A stretch of 64,000 nt of DNA, taken from positions 34,919,531 through 34,983,530 of the forward strand of contig CM026554.1 in the NCBI GenBank assembly GCA_015143295.1, read 5' to 3'. The position numbers were made by a program, and so were the translations under genes. The notes under the pieces were generated by a model. The model was not told where the DNA came from. It did no database searches and worked only from the letters and a program-made list of their open reading frames with translations. Numbering within the stretch: position 1 is the first letter of the stretch; the number at the start of each line of letters is the position of its first letter. Origin of the DNA: Tetracentron sinense (Eukaryota; Streptophyta; Magnoliopsida; Trochodendrales; Trochodendraceae). Below, piece after piece: positions 24,082 to 36,900 of this stretch.

Positions 24082-24367
24082 GAAAAAAATATGTAATTAG
24101 GTCATGAACTATCCTTACAAATGAATTGAATCTATCCAATGGTGAGTCCAAGTCCCGATCTGAAATGTTAATAGAGGAATGCTAACTCAAATGTAGAAAT
24201 GTCAATGGGCTAGACTTCGATATACTTTTGTTATTTTTGAATAGGCCAGCTCTAAGAGGTTTTTTTTTATCTGCTGACACTATTAGATACAATTCTGAAC
24301 TATATTTGTTGCTTTTGCAAAATATTGAGGCAGAAAGAAGTTTTAAGTAATGTCACCTATTAAATAA

Positions 24368-24485
24368 GATTTTGCTAGCCACACTTTTTCCTATTTGACT
24401 CTTCTTTTTGAGGCAAGAGGAACAATTGACATAATTTGGCTTCTTTTGCACAAAAAAGATAGGGAAAATGTGGCTAGCACTATCC
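24368..24485. repeat. Short MITE, 118 bp
   Basis: Inverted ends (left 'gctagccacactttttcc', right 'gggaaaatgtggctagc') with TAAATAA on both sides (24361-24367 and 24486-24492). The superfamily is not clear. Confidence 0.7.
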
Positions 24486-24492
24486 TAAATAA

Positions 24493-24962
24493 CAACACTT
24501 GTCATTTCGACCAAGTTTTGAAATCTTGAAAATATCGGTAATTAATGAACTTCAAGTGAGAACAACAATTTTAAAATTTTGTTGAAGTAAAATTATTTTT
24601 AATTTTTTAAAATGAATTTTGAAATATTAAGTGTCTTAACTCTTCATTATTAGTTCTTTTTTAGTTTAAATAAATTACTTAGAGCTCAGTTGATAGATCA
24701 TGTCTATTTCAGATAGATTTAGCCAAACTAGATATGTGACAAAAATATATGTAAGCAGTAAAACTATTTGACAGTGCACAGTAACAAACATTTTTTTTGT
24801 AAAACTATGTTTGGTAGCATCATCTTATTGTAGGGATAGTTGAATGTTATTTAAAAAAAATTCATTGAGTAGCCAATTCGAACATAAATACATGTGAGTT
24901 ATTCATCAATCATTACAATTATTTATCCCTCAACTTGTGATTTTTTATTTCTTGAAGCAGTG
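24493..24962. other. Intergenic, no gene recognised
   Basis: AT-rich sequence with no supported feature. Confidence 0.4.
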
Positions 24963-26645
24963 GTAATAATTAGGGATGGCAACGGGGCGGGTTCGGGCCG
25001 GGGCACCCCCATCCCGACCCCACTCCTAATGGAAATGTCGCGACCCAAAATACCCCTTAGGAATTAGGGATACTTTGACTGGTGACGTGTCATTTCCGAT
25101 ACCAAATCATCATATAAAAAAATCCAAGGCCTAACATAAAGGAAACATAGAATAGTGCGGAAACGTAAACTAATTTTTTTCTATCTATACATGTGACTGT
25201 ATTCCAAGTTTGTAAAATAATAAAATCAAAACAAGAGTGGGCATGCCCACTCATCAAAATACAATGTAATCTTTTCCTCACCCACTAGCAATAGTGTCCA
25301 GGATAAGGCTACCTGTCAAGGTTCCTATCCTCTTTTGGCTGAGCCTCTATCGGCTCCTCCTCACCATAGTCCTCCTCGACCCACAGATTGGGATTGCAAA
25401 TGTTGAATGGACCTGCCAACTTAAAATGTACGGCTGAGTATGAAATACTCAACGTGTACAAACTACTAGCTAACAATGTTATAACAACAATAATATCACA
25501 TGCGAGTACTTAAAAGAATACAATTCATAATTTGTGCTTAAAAACCAACATAAAAAATCATGCATCAAATCTTATCATTCATGGAAAACAAAACATATCA
25601 TATACGCCTTATGAATTCTTATGAGTTCCTTATAAGTTTATGAGCCTTATGAGTTCCTTATGAGCCATATGATCCTTGGAGACTTGTGAATTGATCTTAG
25701 ACATGATCTGTGGAGCTTGTGAGCACTTATGAGTCTTATAACCGATCTTAGACTTATGCATTTCTAATGAGTTCTTAGAAGCCTTGCGAGACTTATGATC
25801 CTTAGAGCTTATGCAAAATAATAGGCATGATCCTTGTGAGCATGAGGTAACCGATCTTAAAAATACCAACCCAAAGTTTGACCTTGTCAATGCTTATGAA
25901 CTTATGTTTCTTCTTATGAATTTTTCTTTGAAAAACTTTTCTTATGATTCTTGAAATACTATGCTTATGAGAAAACCTCGGTTATGCAAAACATGGAGTG
26001 TGCGAAGTGTTTGTGAGCATCATAATATACATAAGAAACTTTAAACATTTCATACATGTTCATACAAGACATATTAACATCATAGTATACTTGGAAAAAT
26101 CCTAAAAACATGGAACATCTTCATTCATGGCATTACATCACAATAATTTTGACTATTAAGCTTATTTCATCAACATCATACCAACATCACATTTTCTTTA
26201 AAGATAATAACTCAAAAATAGATTTATCATTGACCTTGAGAAAATCCCCCAATTTAAAACTCTTATTTCTAGGTTGAATCATAGCAAGATTAGAGAATAG
26301 ATGTATTTACTTATGAGATTACAACAAGCTAGTTAGTAGAGTGTATTTACCTTCTAAGACCAAAAACCCATTTGGTTGAAGCTTAAGAATTGCCTTTGAC
26401 ACACAATCTAAGCTTGAGAAGGCTTGAGGAAGCTTGAGAATGTTTGTAGAAGCTAACTCCAAGCTTCAATGGTGCAATGGAAGGAAGATCCGAGCTTGGA
26501 GATGAAGATCCATGCTTTTAGAGCAAGAAATCGAGCTCCTCCTTGATCTCAAATGAAAACCTTTTTGAAAAACCTAGCTCTCTCTCTTTCTCTTTAAAAA
26601 TACGTTTTTCAAAGTGTTAAAATCCTTAATCCCATGGAAATTTGG

Positions 26646-26653
26646 TATTTATA
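26646..26653 (-). promoter_or_regulatory. TATA box of the nested solo LTR
   Basis: TATAAATA on the minus strand. The four GACGTCGACGTC-type palindromes lie 60-180 bp upstream of it in the LTR's own orientation. Confidence 0.65.
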
Positions 26654-26716
26654 GGGTTAGGGTTGTCAAAATTACGCTTGTACCCTTTAAAATCTCATTT
26701 TTCGTAATCCCTGCAT

Positions 26717-26832
26717 GTAGACGTCGATGTGTGGGTTCCAGACGTCGATGTCTGAGACTTTTGAGCATTCTATTCATCTTCAAATGTCGACGTCTCCATG
26801 GCCTTCTGGTGCATACGTCGACGTCTGGGAGC
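26717..26832. repeat. Four GACGTCGACGTC-type palindromes
   Basis: CAGACGTCGATGTCTG (26739-26754), TACGTCGACGTCTG (26814-26827), and two related sites near 26717 and 26783, separated by unrelated spacers. All are centred on TCGA or ACGTCGACGT and are rich in CG. Confidence 0.8.
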
Positions 26833-27789
26833 TCTGACTGGGTTGAGTTTTTCCCACTTTGGTATTTCGACCGTAACTTTTGACTCACTTATCGAATTTT
26901 GATGATTCAACTTGCGTTAAACTCGTCATTCAAAGGGAAACAATTTTATGTATAATAGACAAATCCTAATTCTGAATTCTTAATGATCCAAATGGTTTCT
27001 AAAGCTGATTGGTCTTGGATGAATTACAGCAGACCAGAATTTCAGTAAACTAGATTTCGAAAATCTAACATTTAACCTAACTTCGATTAAAAATCTGGAA
27101 AAATAATAAATATGAACATCGAAGAGGGCTTTGATATATTTTTAATGACTTAGTAATCATTCAATTCCAATTATCGGTGACAAAACTAGAGTTCCTTAAA
27201 GTTGAGAGTATGTTAAGACATTCTTCTTTTTGACACTTAAGAGTATTTTATACTTTTGCTCATTCATCTCAAACACCCATAACTTAAGAAGACATATTTA
27301 AAGCTTTAATATCTGCCATAACACATCATCCACCCGAAATATATCAAAACAAGATTCTCATTATCATTGATAACCATTTAAGGCATTACAATAAACTTTA
27401 AACCTTAAATACTATTCATAGCACTATTCACCATGCCATGCCACCAGGGTTCTACAGGAAAACTCCTACCCCAAACCCATCCCAAACCTGGGGTGGGTCG
27501 CTTCCCACAGTTCTTCACCCCATCCAGTTAAGCACTATATGGGGCAAGGCGGGACTATATTCTATACTCTAAGGACTATAATGAGGTAATTTTATTATTA
27601 AATTAAGGATAAAATAATATTTAACATTATAAATGGGGTGGGGTGGCCTAAACCCATCCCCGGCTCGAACCCGACTCGAGTTTAACCCAAACCTGCCCCT
27701 ACCTCGTTTGAAAGCTCCCCAAACCCGTCCCAATAGGGGCGGGGTGGATTACCCGATTAGATTGGCTCGTTGCCATCCCTAGTAATAAT

Positions 27790-28530
27790 AATGATAATAA
27801 TAATAATAATAAGAAATGGAAAAACATAAAAGGGAAAATAGTAAAAAAATGACTGAATTTCCCATTTTGTCATCTACCCACAATAGACGTGAACTTTTTC
27901 TCAAAAATCACAAAAAACGTGAATTTTTGTTTTAAACATGAAATATCTTTTTGTTTTTTTTTTTTTTTTAAATTATTTAACAAGTAGACACGTTACTAAA
28001 CAATCTAAAACCTGAAATCATCTACCCACAGTAGACATATAGATAAATACATCTAAAATGTTGGTACATATTTTTATATATTTCTACTATTATAATGAGA
28101 GAAGCGGGGTTAAAAAGTTGATTGTATTTTTTTTTTTCTAATATTCCTTATAAGTTCTAATTTATGGTATAAGGGTGAATTTTTTTATATTTTTCCTATT
28201 TTGCCGATAACTCCATATTAAAAAAAAGATATTATATTATCTTATTTTACATGAGAAAAGTTAGTAGGGGTATTAAAGTAATATCAACTACAACTAATAA
28301 TAATCCCTCAGTATCTCCACGATTCCCTCAAATCCTTATCCTTATATTCTCTCATATTTTCTTCTTAGTCTTTCAACGAAGAGGCACACTCTCTCTACAT
28401 TATAACTAATTTTCAAGAGAAAAAGTAGGGACATGTGTTATTAGATAGTTTCAATCCATACCCCATATTTTTAAGTTAAAATTTTAAAATTCTCTCACAA
28501 GAGTCTCTCTTCCCAGGCTCTCTCCTCTCC
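27790..28530. other. Upstream flank of the TM9 gene
   Basis: AT-rich, with short AATAAT runs next to the hAT element and a few long T runs. No gene or element was recognised. Some proximal regulatory sequence of the TM9 gene probably lies here. Confidence 0.4.
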
Positions 28531-28537
28531 TTTGTCT

Positions 28538-28543
28538 CACGTG
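28538..28543. promoter_or_regulatory. G-box upstream of the TM9 gene
   Basis: CACGTG within TCACGTGC, about 280 bp before the start codon and just upstream of a TATA-like run. It could bind bZIP or bHLH factors; this is inference from the motif only. Confidence 0.4.
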
Positions 28544-28554
28544 CTCCTACTAGT

Positions 28555-28565
28555 GTATATAAATA
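28555..28565 (+). promoter_or_regulatory. Putative TATA box of the TM9 gene
   Basis: TATATAAATA, about 260 bp before the start codon. The region between is CT-rich, as in many plant leaders. A short out-of-frame upstream ORF (28734-28751, five codons) would lie in the leader. Confidence 0.45.
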
Positions 28566-28822
28566 TATATTTGATATATATTTGAAAATGGCTAAAATAC
28601 TATTGTAATTTGCAAGTCAGGGTGGTGCGTAACGCGCACTAATGCGTAGGGAAGCGTGGAATGCCAAATGAGCGATCTTAAAACACATCCGGCCGGCAGT
28701 CCATAACTTTCAGTAAGATTAATAACGCCTTGAATGCTTTTTACGCTTTAATTACTATTGCTTTCGTTTCACGGGCCCTTAAAACCCTCTCTCTCTCTCT
28801 CTCTAGCGGAAGGAAAGAGAAA

Positions 28823-31800
28823 ATGGAGAAGATAATGGCGTCGTTCGTCGTCGCGCTTCTCATATTGTGCTGTGGAAGCCGAGTGAGATCAGATGGGTCC
28901 GATCACCGCTACAAATCTGGAGATCACGTCCCTCTCTACGCCAACAAGGTCGGACCCTTTCACAATCCCAGGTAAATCAATCAATCCAATCCAATCCAAT
29001 CGATCTGTCATTCTCTGTAGCTGATCTCTCTTAGATCTGTGTGGTTTCATTTGTTCATCTTCTCGGGTGTCTCTTATTTTTGATGGATTCCTCTCTGGGA
29101 TTCTAGGGTTTTCGATGTCGTTGTTTCTTTCAACACTATTTTAGGATATTGGATTGAGTTTTGGATATTTTTGGCGATTATGGATTTGTGGATTCCGATT
29201 TTAGATCTGAATTCCTTATTAGAAATGGAAAATATGGAATCTTGGTTGGATTTTTTAAAATTTTTTCTTAGATTCTCGAAAATGAGATGTTTCTCTTATT
29301 CTTTCCGTAGATTCTACCTGAAAAAATGCATTTTTCTTGATTATGAAAGTAGCCGATTTTGTACTTTAGCTGTATATCTCCATTTGTAGTATGTTTACGT
29401 TGAGAGTAGAAATTGAGAGTGTAAGAAAGTGAATTTTTTTAGTGAGATCTGGCCTTGCCTAGTGTTTTGAGACGACGAATGGATCTAATTGGTGTAGATG
29501 GTGGAATATCTCAATTGATTTTGCTAGCTAAATTTCAAACTTTGGTCAGTTTATGTTGAACTTTGGAGAGAATTTCTTTATTAATATGGGCTAATTTTGT
29601 TCTATGCATCTTGATTCCAGCGAAACCTATCGATATTTTGATCTCCCCTTCTGTTCACCAGGTTTGCATCTATTGACTTGATTTTTCATTCTTTTCTTTC
29701 TTCTTTTATGTGGAAGTTAATGTTATTGATCACATACATCTTAATCGCAGCTGAGAAGAAAGAGAAAAAAGAAGCTCTAGGTGAAGTATTGAATGGAGAT
29801 CGTTTAGTCAGTGCCCCCTACAAACTTGACTTCTTAATTAAGAAAGACTCTGAGCTTGTTTGCAAAAGGAACCTGACAAAGGAAGAGGTTGCTCTGTTCC
29901 GAAATGCAGTCATGAAGGACTATTACTTCCAGATGTACTATGATGACTTGCCGATCTGGGGTTTCATAGGGAAGGTTGACAAGGAAGGCAAACCTGACTC
30001 CAGCGAGTACAAATATTTTCTTTATAAGCATATTCATTTCGATATCTTGCACAACAAGGACCGAGTCATCGAAATCAATGTTCGAACGGACCCCAATTCC
30101 CTGGTGGATCTCACTGAGGACAAGGAAGTCAATGTGGAATTCATGTACACTGTGAAATGGAAGGAAACTGACATTCCTTTTGAGAAGAGGATGGAGAAAT
30201 ACTCGCAGTCTTCTTCGCTGCCACATCACATGGAGATCCATTGGTTCTCTATAATAAACTCATGTGTGACAGTTCTCCTCCTAACTGGGTTTCTTGCCAC
30301 GATTCTCATGCGAGTCCTTAAGAATGATTTTGTTAAGTAAGAATCTTTCCTACTCTGTGAATCTGTATGTAGAGAGAAAGAGGATTTGCCTTGCTTTGTT
30401 TATTATTTATTTATTTAATTTTCTGTAAAAGGTATGCACACGATGAGGAGTCAGCAGATGACCAAGAAGAGACTGGTTGGAAGTACATCCATGGCGATGT
30501 ATTCAGGTATCCAAAGCACAAGTCCTTGTTTGCTGCAGCCCTTGGTTCTGGCACCCAGCTTTTTACACTGTAAGTATTTCTTTGAGCTTGTCTTGTCCGA
30601 AATGGTGAAGCTAAATTTAGCAAGTTGTTTATCACCTGTTGGATGGTCTAGTAACCTTGTTTCTGTATATGCATTTCCAGTACGATATTCATTTTTATAC
30701 TTGCACTAGTTGGCGTGTTTTATCCATACAACCGAGGAGCTCTGTTCACTGCACTGGTTGTCATATATGCGCTTACGTCTGGGATTGCAGGCTATACTGC
30801 GACCTCTTTCTATTCTCAGCTAGAAGGAACAAACTGGGTATGTGCTCATGGATTCTCTTGGCAATGATTTTGGTTTTGAATTTAATTCTTCTTATGGATG
30901 TGTTTTGTTTCAACGAAAAAGGGGCAGGAAACAGTTCTCTGGGGGGAATTTTTTTTTTTTTTTTTTTGGCATTTAGGGCACTGGAAAACCTGTTTTCTAT
31001 TGGTAAAAAAAAATCAAAATGACTTTTTTGCATCCAACCTTTTAAGCAGAAAACCGAAACGCAAGGGTTGTTTCTACCTTCTAATGACCTAACCTCTAAT
31101 CTCTCTCTCTATAAACATATAACCTTAAATCTTTCTCTCTCTCTCCCTCCCTATGTGTGTGTGAGGGTGTTATATGGAGAGGGGCATGAAGATAAGAATT
31201 ATGTGAGAGCCCAACAACAGAAAATTGGATGGAAAACATTTTTCCAAGATTTTTTTTCCTGCTTACCGATAAAAAAGTTTTTTTTTTTTTTCTTTTTCCC
31301 CTGCTCCATGATGGTAAATTTTGACAAATCAACAGAGCCTAAGTACGTATCTGCTGCACTAATTAGATTTTCCAACTTCTTGCTTCACAGGTGAGGAATC
31401 TGTTATTGACAGGATGCCTTTTTTGCGGGCCTCTGTTTCTCACGTTCTGCTTCCTTAATACCGTAGCAATTGCTTACAGTGCCACTGCAGCACTGCCAGT
31501 TGGCACAATCGCAGTGATAGTGCTTATATGGACACTAGTAACATCACCTTTGCTCGTGTTGGGTGGTATTGCAGGGAAGAATAGCAAGGCTGAGTTTCAA
31601 GCTCCTTGCCGCACCACTAAGTATCCAAGAGAGATCCCACCATTGCCTTGGTACAGAGGGACCCTCCCTCAGATGGCAATGGCAGGGTTTCTGCCTTTCA
31701 GTGCTATCTACATTGAACTTTACTACATATTTGCCAGTGTGTGGGGTCACAGGATTTACACCATATACAGTATCCTGTTTATTGTCTTCATTATTCTCCT

Positions 31801-32192
31801 GATTGTCACCGCTTTCATTACAGTGGCATTGACATACTTCCAACTTGCTGCTGAAGACCATGAGTGGTGGTGGAGGTACGCAAGTGTTCTTATGTACTCC
31901 CTTGCTGACTTTTAACATCATATCCAGCAAAACATGCCTCCAAGTTCTAGTTCAGTCTCTTACCTTTCTTTTATTCTCTCTTGTGTTCTATTTCTCTGAC
32001 AATCCTAGTGTTTTAGCGTGTGAGGCTTATGTTTGGAGGGGTTGTTTAAGAAAAATGCATCGATGAACAACCTTGAGGCTTGCTCTTCAAAATGAGATTC
32101 ACATGAGGCACACGCCTTATACCTTGAGGCTCACATTTATGTATAAGACATGTGTCTACATGAACAAAAAAATAGGGTTTTGGCCACATAAC

Positions 32193-32253
<61 letters not shown>

Positions 32254-32442
32254 TTTTATCCCTTTTCATGACTTCTTGGCAACTATCGGTTGAATCCAAA
32301 ATCCGCCATGAGTTGATGACTAAACATCATGTCTTTCAATATGTATATAGTTATGTACAAATATCTTAATCAAAGTTGCCCTTTCTTTTATATATATATA
32401 TATATATATATGAGACTCTGTTGCTGACTTTTAACATCATAT

Positions 32443-32488
<46 letters not shown>

Positions 32489-33882
32489 CTCTGTTGCTGA
32501 CTTTTAACATCATATCCAACAAAGTGTGCTTCCAGGTTCTAGTTCAGTCGGTTGCATTCCCTTCTTTTTCTTTCATTCTTGTGTTTTATTTCTCCACTAA
32601 CCCCAATGTTTTAAAAGGTGTGTGAAGATTGTGTCTCAAAGCGATGTTTAAGAAAAATGCCCCAAGGCTCAACCTTGGGGCTTAAGTCTTCTGAGGTTTA
32701 TGCTTCAAAGTGTGAGACTTACATGCGATGTAAGCTTCCTACCTTGAGGCTCACGTTTATGTCTAAGGCATGCACCTCTTACATAAATTTAAAATGGGGT
32801 TCTGGCCATATAACTTAAACTTAAAATATATTTTCCCTTTTTCTTATATTTTTCTTGACATCATGACAACTATCTGGTTGAATCCAAAATCTGCCATGAG
32901 TTTACGACTGAACATCATGTCTTTCTATAGTATATGCAAATAACTAAATTTGAATCCCCTCACTTTGAGGGTTGAATGATATATATTCAACCCAATATTA
33001 CATGACTTTTTAAAAAATAATCTTTATTCTTTCCTAATTAATGTTTTTTATATATAAAAAAAATAAGGAACTGTGAACCGTAAGCCTCATCCTTCGAGGC
33101 TTACACCTCACTCAATGGCTGAATGCTAGTTATATGTTTCAACGTTCTATCACGTGGTTTTTATGTATTGAAATTATTGGATGCCTTGTTAGATTTAGAT
33201 TTCCACGTGGTATGAAATGTACTCAAAGTCGTTTCTTACTCTCTCATCTTTGATTTCATGTTCTACTCTTCTTCCCATTGCATTTTGTGATCTAGTGACA
33301 TGATTTTTTTAGTGCTTGGTGAGATTTCCTTAATCTGATTATGTAAACTTGTATCTGTGCAAGTTGGTTTGATTGTTTTGTTTCCTTGGTGAAGCTTAAA
33401 GCAAGTTTTTGCAATTCACCTGGATATATATTAACATAAGTAAAGTTTTGAAATCAAGTGATTATGTATATAGGTCGTTTGCGATGGACAAATTCTAATT
33501 GAGTCAATACTGAAATGAAATTATATTCAGTAGAAGATATTTACATACAACCAAGTTATGATCAATATCTCATTTCCCTAATCTAGAAAGTGAATCTAAT
33601 CAAAGCTGTTTTATCTAAGGATATAAGATACATTAGTTTATTTGGTACACCTATGGTATAGTATACATAAGCGACATAATATGAAAATCTTAAATACATA
33701 TTAATACATGAACCTAAGTTATATAAGTGCCAGTAATATCATATATGCAATATATATATAATAGTTATTTTGATTATGCAAGACAATATTTTGGCTAGAA
33801 TGCACTTTTGAGCTGGTTAAAAATTTCTATTTTTTCACTCTTTTTATGATGGTCTTGGGTGTAACACACACATGCCCCCTTC

Positions 33883-33927
<45 letters not shown>

Positions 33928-36900
33928 TGTGTTTATGTGTTTGTATATTGAACTATTTATTGGATGTTAAATATAATGCGGATTTTTTCTTATTTATTAA
34001 TTATTATTGAACTAAACTATCAATTGTGATGATATGTGTGTGTATATTTATTAGTGTGTTGTCGATGAGTGTGTCAGGCTGTCAGCATTACAGGCAAGGT
34101 TGTTAAATCGTAAAATCGTTTTAGGACCGATTCGATTTAAATTGGGATTCAAATTGCAAATCTTGAGATTCAATCCGTTTTAAAAAAATTGGTCAAAAAA
34201 TGCAAAAAATTACTAAATAAATTAGAAAAATAGAATAATCTATTATCCAAAAGATTACATTCATATCTATTGATAAAAGAAAGTAATGAACATTTCATAT
34301 GCACCATAAAAAACACGAATGAACTCCATAAAATGAAAAAAAAAAAACCCAATATCATTAATGATAAATCAACAAAAGTAAACTCATATAATCATATTGT
34401 ATGAGATCAAGTATCAAAATACTTGTACAAATAAAAAGACTAATAAAATAAATTATTAATGAAAACTATCAAGTTTTCCCAAAATCCAACTTCATCATCT
34501 TTCTTCTTCTTCATTTAATTTTCTTTTGTTTCACAACATGTCAGCAACAGAGAGAAGGAGTTTTGGCATGTCCGTAACAGAGGTTTTCTTGTTTCTTTTC
34601 TCTTCTTAAAAGATATAAAGTACCTTTAGAAAATAAAAAAGATTAAGTATTGGTCTATAAAAAGGGTTTCGTGTGTTGAATCGCCTACAAATCGTATGAT
34701 TTGAATCGCAAATCGAAATCAGAATTGCAAATCAATTGAGATTTACTGAATTAAGATTTTCACCTCCCATTTGAATCGTTTTGCTTGAGATTCGAATTTT
34801 AAAGGCCAGAGGATTTACAAACCTATCTTATGTGTATTTCTATTTCAACTATATGTTGAACTGTCAATTGGCCCGATATATGTGTGTGGTTGTGTATATT
34901 GAACTATCAGTTGCTTAGATATATGCTTGGTTGTTTATATTTGCATATACTGTAGATGAGTCTGTGTGCCACCATTTCTGACTAGAGGCTTTAGAAAACC
35001 ATTTGTAAGCCCGTCTGCATTTGGGGTAGGGGTGAAGGATGTTGTTTAATATCATAGTAAAATGCTTCGGTGTCTTTATCATATTCATGACATTCTCACA
35101 AATCCCTACCTTATTATGTTGGGCGGCCCACATCTTGGATTGGATAAAAATAAATTCAAAATGGGATGTTCTTAGCTTTAACCTAAAGTTGTCAGTCTAG
35201 GATTACTGGATCAAATGAATGTTAAGTCTTTGTAATCATATGGATCATCTTTGCTGATGAGCCTGTGAAGTAGATAAATGGCCTCTTACGCTGTCAAAGG
35301 GCAGGGCTGGGTTCAGCTCTAATCCTCCCTGCCCTTGCTTATAAGGCAGGATCCTAACCCTGTCCTAGCCCTTCAAGGGCTTGGATTGACTAAGCCCTAA
35401 CCCTACCCTCAATTGCCAGGCTTACAGTTTTTTCTTGGGCCACGCAGGGTGCTCTAGCTCTCACGTTGCTTTTATGAATTTGCTTAAAATATGACCTTTA
35501 TCCGCATTGATTGAAAATGATGGTACCATTGCAAAATTTTTTTTTTGCATCTTTTGAATAATTGATTCTGTAAAGTTTTGCTATTAAATGCCATACTATA
35601 CCATAAGTTGTGACTTAGTGTTGTAATGGTTGTGCATATTTATGTTACAATCAGTTTAATAAGAATAACCACTATTTTGAAACTATTTGCCTCATAGGTC
35701 AAATAATTCCCCTAGAAGGTTGCTATTTTAGAACCATTACGTACATCTACCCCATATATGAATGTTTAAGTAGTCTTGAACTTTTGCTCTAATGTGAAGC
35801 ATATGCAATTAATGGGAGATTAGGCAAGTTTAGTCGTGTATATGTTTGTGTTGGTTTTAGTAACCAATTTTTTAAAAGGCACGTGAGGCTTATGTTTCTA
35901 GGCAAGGATCAAGGAAAACACCTGGAGGCTCAACCTTGAAGCTTAACATCTAACTTGTGAGCATTGAATAAGATTCTAACTTCTGAGCATTTGAAAAATA
36001 AAGGGTGAAGTATGGCTAATCGCTACTTTTTGTGCCTCTAAGCGGAATAGTCAGTGGACCATTTGCTATTGCTTTGTCCTATTGCAAGAGCGTTTTGGGA
36101 GTATTTCCTCTCTTGTGTAGGAGTAGTCTGGGTCTTCTCCTTCTCTTTTCAAAACTTCTCCTGCTGAATCCTGGTAGTGTGGATGGGGCGTGAAATGCGG
36201 TGTGGTCGGTTATTCCTGGAGCGATAGTTTGGTCCCTTTGGAAAGAGTGGAACATGAGTCTTTGAGAACTCTCCCTCCTCTCTTTCCTGTATTTGCTATC
36301 ACACTCGCTCGCTCATTGTGTATTGGTGTTCCTTGCGGCGGGAGGGCGAGGATGTAGGGGAAATTCTAGGGTGACTTGCTTTGTTGTTATTGTCCTTTTG
36401 ATCTTCTTGCCTTTTAGAGTTTACAACCATTTGGTTGTTTTTCTTGCTTGTGGTTCTCGTTTTTATATATATCTTTGATTACCGATCAAAAAAAGTCTCC
36501 TAGTGTAGTCAAAGTGACCAGGGTTGCCTAGACGATAAGCATGGTTCAAAATATGTATTGAAGGGTATATCAGTCAGATGATTTTGGGATACGTATCATG
36601 GATATGCTTGGATATGTTGGAAAAAATTAAGATATTCTAAAAAACACTTGGATACGCAAGGTAAAACTTGAATACTTTGCACAAACTACTTTTAATGCAA
36701 ATATAAGCTAAATTTTTGTAATGAAGTTCCTCAATTATATTTATAACTATACATATGAGAGTAAAGAATTCTATAAGTTAAAAGACGAGCATGCTTATAA
36801 ACAGGTATGAAAACACAAACCATTGTCATGTAGCCACTTGCCAATTATAGGCAACACAATCTAAATAAGAAAACCTTACATTCAATAAAACACATAAGAA

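Larger units (their letters stand above)
25036..27456 (-). mobile_element. Solo LTR, 2.4 kb, nested in the hAT element
   Basis: Begins TGTCGCGACCC, ends GGTTCTACA, and has the perfect 5-bp target duplication GGAAA (25031-25035 and 27457-27461). There is no interior, so it is what remains after recombination between two LTRs. A TATAAATA box on the minus strand (26646-26653) sets the orientation. In that direction it starts TGTAGAACC and ends GGGTCGCGACA, like the LARD LTR, with which it shares blocks ('acgcaagttgaatcatc', 'agtcaaaagttacgg'). A second copy is at 58144-60486. Frames inside it are not genes. Confidence 0.92.
24971..27781. mobile_element. Non-autonomous hAT element, split by a solo LTR
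   Basis: The ends are inverted repeats (TAGGGATGGCAAC on the left, GTTGCCATCCCTA on the right), flanked by the perfect 8-bp target duplication GTAATAAT (24963-24970 and 27782-27789). The rest is GC-rich ('ggggcgggttcggg', 'acccgtcccaataggggc') and has no transposase. Without the nested LTR and its duplicated pentamer the element is about 385 bp. Both the target length and the TAGGG end fit hAT. Confidence 0.9.

Noticed and set aside
28730-28822. N-terminal extension of the TM9 protein upstream of 28823
   Set aside because: The extended frame begins at TTG, not ATG, and runs through a CT repeat. The ATG at 28823 is the first in frame and is followed by a good signal peptide.
29834-30241. 135-residue minus-strand ORF
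   Set aside because: Antisense shadow of TM9 exon 3.
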